The notes under the pieces: model-generated
Told to the model about the DNA's origin: nothing
Database searches by the model: none
Seen by the model: only the letters and a program-made list of their open reading frames with translations
Assembly: GCA_016931515.1 (NCBI GenBank)
Contig: JAFGEQ010000009.1
Coordinates: 181,467-245,466 of the forward strand
Direction of reading: 5' to 3'
DNA: 64,000 nt
From: a candidate division CSSED10-310 bacterium
Lineage (GTDB): Bacteria > CSSED10-310
Part shown: in pieces, positions 28,258-36,829 of the stretch
How positions within the stretch are numbered: the first letter of the stretch is position 1
Layout: each line of letters opens with the position of its first letter
Program-made: the position numbers and the translations under genes

Positions 28258-29611
28258 GGGGTCCTGTTTTCATTTCAGGTTTCATTTCAACCAAGGTGAT
28301 GGTACTCCTGAAAATCGGCTTATCGTCCATCTTGATCATCTCATTCTCAGGCCATGTTTTAAGATACTGCAGAAGATGGGCTTTGAATTCCGGGTTTGAG
28401 CTGACAACAGCTAAAACACCCGATGTATTGGATGTCGAATAATCAACCCTGCCGCAGAAACGCGTGTGATCCACAAACGCCGATATAACGGAATCAGGAC
28501 TCCCGATCCAACGTCGACTCCAATCTTCACCGATCGCTGATTCAAATCGTTCTGGAAATTTGCCGGTAATTCCACCGGCCCCCCAGCTGTTGAACGCTGT
28601 ATTCAGCATAACATTGACCTGAAATCGATCGATATGAAGCGATGTATCCGCATGAAGAAAAACATCCCACTGAAGCGTGATATCATTTCGGAAGGTAAAC
28701 TCCCATGTCATCGATAAAGGCAACGTAATATAATGTCCATGTAAAACCATCCGGTCTTGTTGGAATGATTCATCTTCCCATAAAATATAAGCCGGATCGT
28801 ACCAGATACGGTTAGCCCTGACGGATGTGTAAAGACCGAATCGGTGAGTTATTCGGAACCTTCCATGGAACAGTTGCATATAATGAGCGGCATGTGTCAG
28901 CGTCAGTTTGTTCGTACTGATGCTGGGACCCATGATTTGTGAATAGGATTCAATGACGGTATTCGTGTCACCTCGATCAAGAATCTCTCCATTGTGCAAC
29001 AGGATACAATGATTGCAGATCAGGGAAATCAGTTTCATATCATGAGATACGAACAGGACAGTCACACCTCTTTCGATGAATGCCCGGATTACCTCAAAAC
29101 ATTTTCGTTGAAATTGCTCGTCTCCGACCGCCAGAATTTCATCGAGTATCAAGATATCGGGTGATGTATGAGCAGCAAGTGCAAACGCCAGCCTGACCCG
29201 CATGCCGGATGAATATGTACGGAGCGGTTGATAGACTGCTTCTCCCAAACCTGAGAAATCAACGATACTCTCCATCAGGCGACGGATTTCCCGGCGTGTC
29301 AGTCCCTGGAGCGCACCTGCAACATACAAATTGTCCAATCCACTCAGTTCCGCGTGAAACCCCATCCCCAATTCCAAGATAGAGTACACTCTGCCTTTGA
29401 TAGTGAAATTTCCCTCACTCTGGCGTGTAACCCGGGCCAGCAGTTTCAACAAAGTACTTTTCCCTGCTCCATTCCGGCCGATGATACCCCAGATTTCACC
29501 CTGACCGATTTCGAGATTCACGTGACGCAATGCCCACAGATCACCCAGTGTTTGGTGGCGATTTCGATAGCATTTGCCAAGATCCCGGATGGAGATCACG
29601 GACTCACTCAT
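28241..29611 (-). CDS. ABC transporter ATP-binding protein, Wzt type, with C-terminal domain
   Basis: A 456-residue ATPase. Walker A is GRNGAGKST (about residue 42), the signature YSSGMRVRLAF and Walker B ILILDEILAVGD, all of the polysaccharide-export (Wzt/TagH) type. Residues 230-456 form a C-terminal extension rich in beta strands. In Wzt proteins such an extension binds the modified end of the glycan; this one has no clear match by eye. It overlaps the upstream ATPase gene by eight bases and pairs with the permease at 31500. Confidence 0.87.
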   Translation of the reverse strand: MSESVISIRDLGKCYRNRHQTLGDLWALRHVNLEIGQGEIWGIIGRNGAGKSTLLKLLARVTRQSEGNFTIKGRVYSILELGMGFHAELSGLDNLYVAGALQGLTRREIRRLMESIVDFSGLGEAVYQPLRTYSSGMRVRLAFALAAHTSPDILILDEILAVGDEQFQRKCFEVIRAFIERGVTVLFVSHDMKLISLICNHCILLHNGEILDRGDTNTVIESYSQIMGPSISTNKLTLTHAAHYMQLFHGRFRITHRFGLYTSVRANRIWYDPAYILWEDESFQQDRMVLHGHYITLPLSMTWEFTFRNDITLQWDVFLHADTSLHIDRFQVNVMLNTAFNSWGAGGITGKFPERFESAIGEDWSRRWIGSPDSVISAFVDHTRFCGRVDYSTSNTSGVLAVVSSNPEFKAHLLQYLKTWPENEMIKMDDKPIFRSTITLVEMKPEMKTGPHDLHS

Positions 29612-31490
29612 TCCCCAAACCTCCTGATGTAATTATCCCGGATCCAGCCAGGAACTTGCCCGGTGTTCGGAAATCAGACATTTCCGAGAAAGAAGGGGTG
29701 GCTGTCAGCATCTGGTCCCGGGCATCCCAAACCAATGGAATGCCGATATCCGGTATTATCCCTCTCTCAGAGAAAACGGGTATGCAGATCCGGATATCGT
29801 CAATCGTCAATCGTTCAAGGAATTCCAGTTCGAGAGTCCAGCGGATACCGTTTTCGAGCGAACAGAACGTCCAGACCAATGCCAACGGAAGTTGCAGACT
29901 TGTTGCACGGAGTTGCAGATCGCAGTTGGCTTGCAGAACTTCCCATTCACAGGGGAAAGAATACATATCGTTATTAATTCTCACATGAATCCCGGGTTCG
30001 CGTGTCAACGGGGTATTCTGTTCATCCAGAGTCAGGCTGTCATTTTGTAATTTGATGACCAATCCACCGGATTCAACTGTGAATGCTTTCTGATGCATCC
30101 TCCAGAACTGTATTAGGTCATCCTGATCGAAGAGCTTGACTTGCATTTCGAGTGTATCTTGCCCTGATTCCGCGGGAAACATCCTCTGTAGAATATGCCC
30201 CGGCATCATGTTACCACCGGTTATTACCATTGATGATCCGGTCATCGGGCACTTTGAAAAGTCCAGCACGAGTGATGGTTTGGGATCAGTGCTGCCCGTC
30301 ACTCCAAGAAATCGGCGAGGCTGCAGTTGAGACAACAGATATTCCATGTTAAACCCCCGGTTGATCGTTCGGGGAAAGTCTCTGAATTCCTCCGGGAGAA
30401 TGTACGTCTTATAGGATTCAGAAACCATGGCTTCAATCCCTATATCATCAACATCCCGGTAGAGGTCCCGGCCAGTTTTAATCGTCCAGTTTATCGTTCG
30501 ATTATTTTCAATCCGTATATACCATGACACTTCGAGGTTCCAGTGTCCCCAGCGGAGACGTAGATGAACCGCATCTTCTTTCAGATCGACAACCGTCCAG
30601 GCTGCTTCCGAGGACATAAAATCCGATTCCCATTTACGCAGGTTGACACTCAGACCCCGAGCCAATGTCAAAATGCGTCCGGACTTTTCAATGTGAAAAC
30701 CAGCCGGTAAAAATTGAATGTGGAGATCATCGCGACTGATTTCGCATATTTTTTCTCTGGAACTGATGCTGTCCGTATATATATGGACAACCTGTTCCGC
30801 AGTACCGATTGCAGCCACATGTCCCTGATGCAGGCACATCACGCGACTGCAGAAACTTCCTATAAATGAAAGTCCATGTGAAACAATCAGTACAGTGACG
30901 CCTCTTTCTACCGCACTCTGAATCGCCTGAAAGCAACGATGCTGAAACTCGCTGTCACCAACACCCATTACTTCATCGAGCAACAGAATATCCGGTTCGG
31001 TATGAACGGCAGTTGCAAAAGCCAGGCGAATCAGCATCCCGGATGAGTAGGATTGCACCGGCATATCGATAAACTTCTCAATACCCGAGAATTTTATGAT
31101 AGATTGCTCCTTCTCCTCTATCATCTCCCTCGGAAGTCCGATCAGAGATCCATACAGATATATGTTCTCTCGACCGGTCAGTTCCTGCTCGAATCCAACT
31201 CCCAGTTCAAGCAGACTGGTCACGCGACCCTGAATTTCGATCGAGCCGCTGTCAGATCTGGTTATTCCTGAGAGAATTTTGAGTAGCGTGGATTTCCCGG
31301 ATCCGTTATGCCCAATGATACCAAATATCTCTCCCTTGCCGACTTCGAATGATACATCCTGAAGTGCATAAAGAAGCTCACCTTCCACATGTCTCGTCAG
31401 GAGATGAATCGGTTGAGCAGCGAGAAGTCGGCGCTGCCTGTATACCCGATAAGTTTTAGTCAGATTCGATATCCGGATAACTGTATTCAT
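29604..31490 (-). CDS. ABC transporter ATP-binding protein, Wzt type, with very long C-terminal domain
   Basis: A 628-residue ATPase. Walker A is GHNGSGKST, the signature YSSGMLIRLAF and Walker B ILLLDEVMGVGD. About 380 residues of mainly beta structure follow the nucleotide-binding domain, longer than the roughly 150-200-residue carbohydrate-binding tail of characterised Wzt. They contain repeated segments that look alike (for example around 270-400 and 480-610), suggesting a duplicated sandwich. It sits nine bases after the permease gene. Two different Wzt-like ATPases for one permease is unusual. Confidence 0.87.
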   Translation of the reverse strand: MNTVIRISNLTKTYRVYRQRRLLAAQPIHLLTRHVEGELLYALQDVSFEVGKGEIFGIIGHNGSGKSTLLKILSGITRSDSGSIEIQGRVTSLLELGVGFEQELTGRENIYLYGSLIGLPREMIEEKEQSIIKFSGIEKFIDMPVQSYSSGMLIRLAFATAVHTEPDILLLDEVMGVGDSEFQHRCFQAIQSAVERGVTVLIVSHGLSFIGSFCSRVMCLHQGHVAAIGTAEQVVHIYTDSISSREKICEISRDDLHIQFLPAGFHIEKSGRILTLARGLSVNLRKWESDFMSSEAAWTVVDLKEDAVHLRLRWGHWNLEVSWYIRIENNRTINWTIKTGRDLYRDVDDIGIEAMVSESYKTYILPEEFRDFPRTINRGFNMEYLLSQLQPRRFLGVTGSTDPKPSLVLDFSKCPMTGSSMVITGGNMMPGHILQRMFPAESGQDTLEMQVKLFDQDDLIQFWRMHQKAFTVESGGLVIKLQNDSLTLDEQNTPLTREPGIHVRINNDMYSFPCEWEVLQANCDLQLRATSLQLPLALVWTFCSLENGIRWTLELEFLERLTIDDIRICIPVFSERGIIPDIGIPLVWDARDQMLTATPSFSEMSDFRTPGKFLAGSGIITSGGLGNE

Positions 31491-31499
31491 CGGGACCTG

Positions 31500-32396
31500 T
31501 TACATATGGTCCGCGATAATCGGACCATGACGCCGGTAAAGTATAAAGGAGAACAGCAGAAGTGCTGTGGTGATAATCAGCACATACAGCCCATCCGCTA
31601 ATCGAGGCGGTTCACCTTTCAGCAAAATGTTTCGGAACATCGAAATGATTCCGGCCATCGGATTGAAACGGATCATGTTAACAAAGGGCATGATCCAGCG
31701 GGGAATTACGCCCGTCAACGACGTCAGATAACTATATGGATAGAAGATGGGGGTTGCATAAAACCAGACCATCAGGAGTGCTTCAACGATAAAACGCGTA
31801 TCCCTGAAAAACGCATCGCTCAGCGTTGCAAGTGAAGTGATCGAAATAGTGAAGAGTGCAAGAAGCAGGATCGGAATCGGCAGGAACAACAACGCCCAGG
31901 ACCAGGTTTTCAGAAAGAACAAAGGGACTGGCAGAAACAGCAGCAAGGCAATCAGGAAATTAATAAAATGGCCTGCCGCCACGGATATCGGAATGATTTC
32001 CCGGGGGAAATAAAGTTTTTTAACCAGGTTTCTTTCATTGACAAGAGATGAAGCACCGATCCCAAGCGTCATGGACATAAAATTCCAGGGCAGTAATCCG
32101 CACAACAGAAAAATGGGGTATGGCACATCCACCGGAATTCGCACAATAAAGGAGAATACCAGGGAGAGGACCAGCATCTGAAGAACAGGATTGAGCAGCA
32201 TCCATAGAAAACCGAGTGTCGCGCTGCGATATCGAACCTTGAAATCCTTGACGGCCAGACTGAAGATAAGGTCGCGATTCGAGAAAACGACCTTCAAATC
32301 GTGAAGGTATGAAGTTTTACCTATTGCCATTGTCAAGCTGAATGCTCCATCCGTACCCGGCTCAGATATATCATATCCTCCCAAACCGGTAAACAC
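31500..32396 (-). CDS. ABC-2 type polysaccharide export permease (Wzm-like)
   Basis: A membrane protein of up to 298 residues with six hydrophobic segments. The cytoplasmic N-terminal part LIFSLAVKDFKVRYRSATLGFLW is characteristic of Wzm/KpsM/TagG permeases that move undecaprenyl-linked polysaccharide. The start is uncertain: GTG 32396 or ATG 32330 (MAIGKTSYLHD). It follows the GT4 gene by four bases and precedes the long Wzt gene by nine. Confidence 0.87.
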   Translation of the reverse strand: MFTGLGGYDISEPGTDGAFSLTMAIGKTSYLHDLKVVFSNRDLIFSLAVKDFKVRYRSATLGFLWMLLNPVLQMLVLSLVFSFIVRIPVDVPYPIFLLCGLLPWNFMSMTLGIGASSLVNERNLVKKLYFPREIIPISVAAGHFINFLIALLLFLPVPLFFLKTWSWALLFLPIPILLLALFTISITSLATLSDAFFRDTRFIVEALLMVWFYATPIFYPYSYLTSLTGVIPRWIMPFVNMIRFNPMAGIISMFRNILLKGEPPRLADGLYVLIITTALLLFSFILYRRHGPIIADHM

Positions 32397-32400
32397 AGGT

Positions 32401-33669
32401 TCAATTGGACCCGGATTTCTGCCCTTTCTGGTCGAGGATTCTGTGAATAACCGGAAGATAATAGTCCCTTACAATCAAATCCCAATCATACAGAGCCCGG
32501 ACATGACGGGCTGCGTTTTTCACTATTTCTGCAGTGAAGTCGGGGTTCTCAAGATATCTTTGCACAGCGTCGGCTATATCTTCAGAAGACTGGGGGGACA
32601 CCAGTAAACCGGTCTCGTTTTCGATTACTACTTCCTGGATACCCGCCACTCGCGAGCCGACAACCGGGCGACCGGAGCACATGGCTTCCAGCGTGACTAT
32701 CCCGAACGGTTCCTGCCAGATAGACGGTACCAGACAGATATCGATGCTTCTATAGAACTCATTGATCGTGTCACGAGTGAACCATCCCCTGAATACAACA
32801 CCGGGCAATGCCAGAGGGCTGTCATCAGGAATGCCTGTAACATGAAGTTCCGCATCGATACCCCGGGCATGCAGAATGCGAAGAGCACGTATCGCAAAAA
32901 CAACTCCCTTGTACGAATCATTGATTCGTCCGACAAGCCCAAGACGAACAGGATTCATCTCATGGCGACAGGGTGTGACAGGGTATTGAGCGGTATCGAT
33001 TCCGGGCGGTATAACAACCGATGTCCAACCGCATCGCCCGATCAATTCCTGAAAAAAGTGGTTGTTTACGATTATTTCCTGCGCCCCGTCCATCATTGTC
33101 CGGGTTCTCCGCCAATGCAGAGGCGACCAGGCAGACGCACCTAAAAACTCCCGGAGAAATCCCGGGCTGTCATCAAGAAACGCCTTGATGGCCGCATTAA
33201 ATCCGCACATACTGCAGAAAAGGCTGTCGATCCAACAGTGTCCCATACCCGTGCGATAACAGGATCGATCTCCTCTCATGAATGTGCCGTTGTATCGCAG
33301 ACAAAATGTTTCATATGCATAAAATTTTACGAAATATGGATAATCCCGGATTGCCTGCGCCACCCACGGTTTCAGATAAAAACCATCCGCCAGGAAGACG
33401 ACGGACGGGTTGATTCTGTCCAGAGCTGCGCGAAATCTCGTTACGATCGTATGCCCGTTGAATTCTTTCTCCGTAAACGGGATCGGTTCCACCTGAAATG
33501 GAAGCTCACCGATTACTAATCCGCGGGAAACAATGCAATCGATCCGCGGTACTAACACCACGACATCAAAATACGGGGCGAGTCTTACCAGGGTTTCCTT
33601 CAGATCAATCCGCGCTCCGCCATCAGGGGGCCAGTTGAACATCAGGTCGATGACGGCAAGTTTCTTCAT
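32401..33669 (-). CDS. GT4-family glycosyltransferase
   Basis: A 422-residue cytoplasmic GT-B enzyme. The C-terminal donor domain shows RLGLVGRINDSYKGV and CLVPSIWQEPFGIVTLEAMCSGRPVVGS, with the retaining-enzyme E-x7-E as EPFGIVTLE. The N-terminal acceptor domain (FNWPPDGGARID...) holds an unusual cysteine-rich stretch (about 150-175, DSLFCSMCGF). It probably adds a sugar to the lipid-linked glycan exported by the neighbouring ABC system. It overlaps the upstream GT4 gene by four bases. Confidence 0.87.
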   Translation of the reverse strand: MKKLAVIDLMFNWPPDGGARIDLKETLVRLAPYFDVVVLVPRIDCIVSRGLVIGELPFQVEPIPFTEKEFNGHTIVTRFRAALDRINPSVVFLADGFYLKPWVAQAIRDYPYFVKFYAYETFCLRYNGTFMRGDRSCYRTGMGHCWIDSLFCSMCGFNAAIKAFLDDSPGFLREFLGASAWSPLHWRRTRTMMDGAQEIIVNNHFFQELIGRCGWTSVVIPPGIDTAQYPVTPCRHEMNPVRLGLVGRINDSYKGVVFAIRALRILHARGIDAELHVTGIPDDSPLALPGVVFRGWFTRDTINEFYRSIDICLVPSIWQEPFGIVTLEAMCSGRPVVGSRVAGIQEVVIENETGLLVSPQSSEDIADAVQRYLENPDFTAEIVKNAARHVRALYDWDLIVRDYYLPVIHRILDQKGQKSGSN

Positions 33670-34811
33670 GCTTTCAGCCTGAACAACATTTCCAGAAACC
33701 GTGCTAGGCGATCCACCAGCACGGGAATGGAGTAATGGGTTTCGACGCGTTTCCGGGCTGCAATTCCCAGTATCCGTCGCTGCTCTGAATTCTCGGCCAA
33801 ATGAATCATTGCGTTGCCGAATTCTGTTGATCCTTCGGCCAGAATTCCGCTTTCCTCATGCTGGATAACATACGTCACCTCACCAATAGCCGTTGCGATG
33901 ACCGGAAGACCGGATGCCATGTATTCGAACAGTTTCGTCGGACTTTTCGATCGGATCCACAGGGAATCCCATGGAAACGGAAGCAATCCTACATCCGCCC
34001 GGGCCAGGATGACCGGCATCTGATCAGGATGCATCCACCCGGTGACATCAACGTGATCAACAATATCAGCATATTCGAGCTGAAGCGTTTCCAGCATCCG
34101 GTCCCACAGCTGACCCGTTCCGACGATTTCCAGACGGGCTTCGATTCCAGCCCGTAACACACACCTCAACCCATTAAAAATCTGCATGATTCCCTGGTAG
34201 ATCTCTTCCCCCCAGACAATTCCGGTCCATAAGAACCGGACAGGACCGGAACGATCCGATCGATCCGTGCGTTCAAACAAATCCGGTTTGACGCCGGTGG
34301 AGATGTATTCCACTCTCGGATTAACAGGTTGAAGAAATTCATAAAGGTTCCGGCTTGCGGCAACACACCCCAGTGCATGCTTCGCCAGATTACGGGTGAT
34401 TGTTTTGTGGTCATCGGAACCGAAGAAGAAACGACGGAGTTTCATTGAATTAAATGTGACATTGAGATCGACATCGTAGTCGTCATAATCAAAAATATAG
34501 TTGTTAAACCCCATTCTGGACAGCAGATATGGAAGTGCTGCGTTGTAGTGAGCTTTCTGGATGTAGAAATAGGTTTTGAATCGCGGGAACAGTTTTGGAA
34601 GAGCCCGGGCGCTCATCAACAATTTATACCGATCGCGTACCTGATACACTTCCACTTCGCTGAACCGACTCAGATGATCTCGGAATGACAGCACACTGGC
34701 GGATATTCCAGGATATTCATTCAGTCTTTCAGCGAAATTGTAGCATCGAATGCGAGTATGTGGATAATCATATCCACTCAATCCCACGAACAGAATATGC
34801 TTTTTCCCCAT
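33666..34811 (-). CDS. GT4-family glycosyltransferase
   Basis: A 381-residue GT-B enzyme, the first gene of the export operon. The donor domain includes RFLWTGIVWGEEIYQG, ADVGLLPFPWDSLWIRSKSPTKLFEYMASGLPVIAT and ARKRVETHYS. The E-x7-E motif is not in its usual position; KLFEYMASG fills it. The N-terminus (HILFVGLSGYDYPHTRIRC) is like those of transferases in surface-glycan loci. The sugar is unknown. Confidence 0.85.
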   Translation of the reverse strand: MGKKHILFVGLSGYDYPHTRIRCYNFAERLNEYPGISASVLSFRDHLSRFSEVEVYQVRDRYKLLMSARALPKLFPRFKTYFYIQKAHYNAALPYLLSRMGFNNYIFDYDDYDVDLNVTFNSMKLRRFFFGSDDHKTITRNLAKHALGCVAASRNLYEFLQPVNPRVEYISTGVKPDLFERTDRSDRSGPVRFLWTGIVWGEEIYQGIMQIFNGLRCVLRAGIEARLEIVGTGQLWDRMLETLQLEYADIVDHVDVTGWMHPDQMPVILARADVGLLPFPWDSLWIRSKSPTKLFEYMASGLPVIATAIGEVTYVIQHEESGILAEGSTEFGNAMIHLAENSEQRRILGIAARKRVETHYSIPVLVDRLARFLEMLFRLKA

Positions 34812-34951
34812 CTCTCCTCCGACAATCTCATTTAAGCAATGCCTGATCCACGCAAATTCCGCCGGAAGACCCCTTTGTCACCGTTACTGATGCGGACGGG
34901 TATGGGGTCCGTTTCAAGCATCATTTATGATAGAGGACCGGTGATGGAGAG

Positions 34952-35998
34952 TCAAAATCCGGATTTACGCAGGGCCATGATATGGAGTTTAGGTTTTCCG
35001 ACTGCCGCCAGCATCGTGTTGGACATCCATCGATGGTCAACCCATCGGTCCGATTGCCAGGGGCCGGACAATTCAGCAGCCCGTACTTCGCATGTCAATT
35101 TGAAATGAGAGTAGGCGTGACGTACCGTACCATACGATACTGACAGCGGGGTCAGATTGTGGCGCTCCAAAAAGCTACTGGGATCCTGATCATCATCAAA
35201 CACATTGGGCAGTTCCCAGAGATTGGCGAGCAGACCGGCAGCAGGTCGTTTTACCATCAGGATTCGATTGTCCCTTCGGACGATATAGATGATGCCCCGC
35301 TTCAACGGCAGAGTTTTCTTTTTTTTTCCGAGAGGGTATTCCGCCACTTTTCCGGTGGAAAAAGCCATGCATACTGTAGCGAACGGGCAAGGTGTACAAG
35401 CAGGATGAGGAATGCATTGAAGTGCCCCGAGTTCCATCCATGCCTGGTTCACCCATCTTGGTTCGAACTCCCAGTAACTCAAGCCGACGATATCCGCGAC
35501 GGCACGACGGATGCGCGAGGGGGATGATTCACTAATCGCCCGTAACCGGGACAAGACCCGGATGACATTACCGTCGACGGCGGGTTCCGGATAATTGAAT
35601 GCGATGCTGAGAACTGCACCAGCGATGTATTCGCCAACGCCGGGAATCCGCAGAGCTTCCTGGCGGGTTTGGGGAAAATGTCCCTGGTGTTGATCACAGA
35701 TGTAACGGGCACCGAGTAACAGGTTACCGGCACGACTGTAGTATCCGAGACCTTGCCAGAGTTCCATGACGGACTCGGTATTGGATTCAGCGAGTGAGTG
35801 GATAGTTGGGAAACGTCGCATCCATTTTTGATAATAGGGGACAACGGTGGCGACCTGGGTTTGCTGGAGCATGACCTCACTGATCCAGATCCTGTATGGA
35901 TCCGACTCCCCTCTCCAGGGCATCCTGCGCTGATGCATGTCAAACCAGCGCATCAAATGATCCATTGCTCTGTGATCGATTGCACTCGTTCCTGGCAT
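34952..35998 (-). CDS. mutY: A/G-specific adenine DNA glycosylase
   Basis: About 348 residues. Removes adenine opposite 8-oxoguanine. MPWRGESDPYRIWISEVMLQQTQV, the helix-hairpin-helix IPGVGEYIAGAV with the catalytic Asp in EPAVDGNVIRVL, and a C-terminal NUDIX-like recognition domain are all present. The 4Fe-4S loop reads CIPHPACTPCPFATVC: C-x5-C-x2-C-x5-C, one residue shorter than the usual C-x6-C-x2-C-x5-C. I prefer ATG 35998 (MPGTSAID) because GGCGGAATGGGA precedes it; 36040 and 35965 are possible. It is transcribed away from tpx with 70 bases between. Confidence 0.92.
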   Translation of the reverse strand: MPGTSAIDHRAMDHLMRWFDMHQRRMPWRGESDPYRIWISEVMLQQTQVATVVPYYQKWMRRFPTIHSLAESNTESVMELWQGLGYYSRAGNLLLGARYICDQHQGHFPQTRQEALRIPGVGEYIAGAVLSIAFNYPEPAVDGNVIRVLSRLRAISESSPSRIRRAVADIVGLSYWEFEPRWVNQAWMELGALQCIPHPACTPCPFATVCMAFSTGKVAEYPLGKKKKTLPLKRGIIYIVRRDNRILMVKRPAAGLLANLWELPNVFDDDQDPSSFLERHNLTPLSVSYGTVRHAYSHFKLTCEVRAAELSGPWQSDRWVDHRWMSNTMLAAVGKPKLHIMALRKSGF

Positions 35999-36068
35999 TA
36001 TCCCATTCCGCCGGAAGCCGTTATAACCTCCGGTATCCAACGACGTTTTGACGGTATTATCTGAGTAA

Positions 36069-36575
36069 TCAGATCATCTTGACCTGTTCAAGGATTTTGT
36101 CGTAGTCCGGTTCCCGGGTGATTTCGGGGACCAGTTCGATGTACCGGATGATACCGTCACGATCAACCACGAATACCGATCGAGCCAGCAATCGCAGATT
36201 TTCGATCAGTACGCCATACGCTGTGCCGAACGATGCTCGGGCGTGATCGGAGAGTGTTTCGACCTGATCGATACCTGCCGCACCGCACCAACGCGCCTGC
36301 GCAAAAGGCAGATCCATGCTGATAGTAAGAATTTTAACATCGGGGCCCAAATCGGCAGCCAGTTTATTGAATGTCCGTGTTTCCATGTCGCAGACCGGCG
36401 TATCCAATGACGGTACCGCAGACAAAACAAGTTTTTTTCCGGCATAATCAGCCAGTGTTTTGGGTGCAAGTCCTTTATCAACAACGATAAAATCCGGCGC
36501 CTTATCTCCAACCTTAAGTATCTCTCCCTGCAGATTCAGCGGGTTTCCATGCATAGTAACCTGTCTTTTCATCAT
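36069..36575 (-). CDS. tpx: Thiol peroxidase (atypical 2-Cys peroxiredoxin)
   Basis: 168 residues. Reduces hydroperoxides using thioredoxin. The peroxidatic motif SLDTPVCDMETRTFN and the resolving cysteine in FAQARWCGAAGI match Tpx. The C-terminus RYIELVPEITREPDYD is also typical. It starts MMKRQVTMHG with SD GGAGGAT upstream. A short palindrome AACCGGAT-TAAA-ATCCGGTT at 36619-36638 lies 43 bases upstream and could be an operator. Confidence 0.95.
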   Translation of the reverse strand: MMKRQVTMHGNPLNLQGEILKVGDKAPDFIVVDKGLAPKTLADYAGKKLVLSAVPSLDTPVCDMETRTFNKLAADLGPDVKILTISMDLPFAQARWCGAAGIDQVETLSDHARASFGTAYGVLIENLRLLARSVFVVDRDGIIRYIELVPEITREPDYDKILEQVKMI

Positions 36576-36690
36576 GATGACATCCTCCAGAATGCAGTTG
36601 TCGACGATTGAGATTGTTAACCGGATTAAAATCCGGTTTCATTATTCATTGTGTTTGAATCTCCGTTGCGCGAAAGGTTACATTTTTGTA

Positions 36691-36719
36691 TTGACGCTTA
36701 TACGGTTCCCGTATATAGT
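36691..36719 (+). promoter_or_regulatory. Strong sigma70-type promoter pointing into the tpx-htpG gap
   Basis: TTGACG (36691-36696) and TATAGT (36714-36719), 17 bases apart, on the strand opposite to tpx and htpG. No open reading frame follows. The transcript would run about 90 bases to the hairpin at 36767-36818. Confidence 0.6.
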
Positions 36720-36725
36720 TTCTTG

Positions 36726-36818
36726 TAATATACAGTTCGTAGTAATTAAAAATATGATGTTCCCCGAAAAATCCTCTCTACCCCCCCCTTTCCTTCCTCC
36801 CAAATAGAGAGGATTTTT
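36726..36818 (+). ncRNA. Candidate small RNA with pyrimidine-rich loop
   Basis: Predicted from the promoter at 36691-36719 and the terminator hairpin ending at 36818. The loop of the hairpin (36781-36804) is almost pure C/U and includes CCUUCCUCC, complementary to Shine-Dalgarno sequences. No coding potential is seen. The 5' half is AU-rich. Existence is inferred, not proven. Confidence 0.45.
36767..36818. terminator. Bidirectional 14-bp terminator hairpin
   Basis: AAAAATCCTCTCTA (36767-36780) and TAGAGAGGATTTTT (36805-36818) pair perfectly around a 24-base pyrimidine loop. It ends in T runs on both strands. It lies 12 bases after the htpG stop (minus strand) and would also end the plus-strand transcript from 36691. 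Confidence 0.8.
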
Positions 36819-36829
36819 CCTGTACGGAG

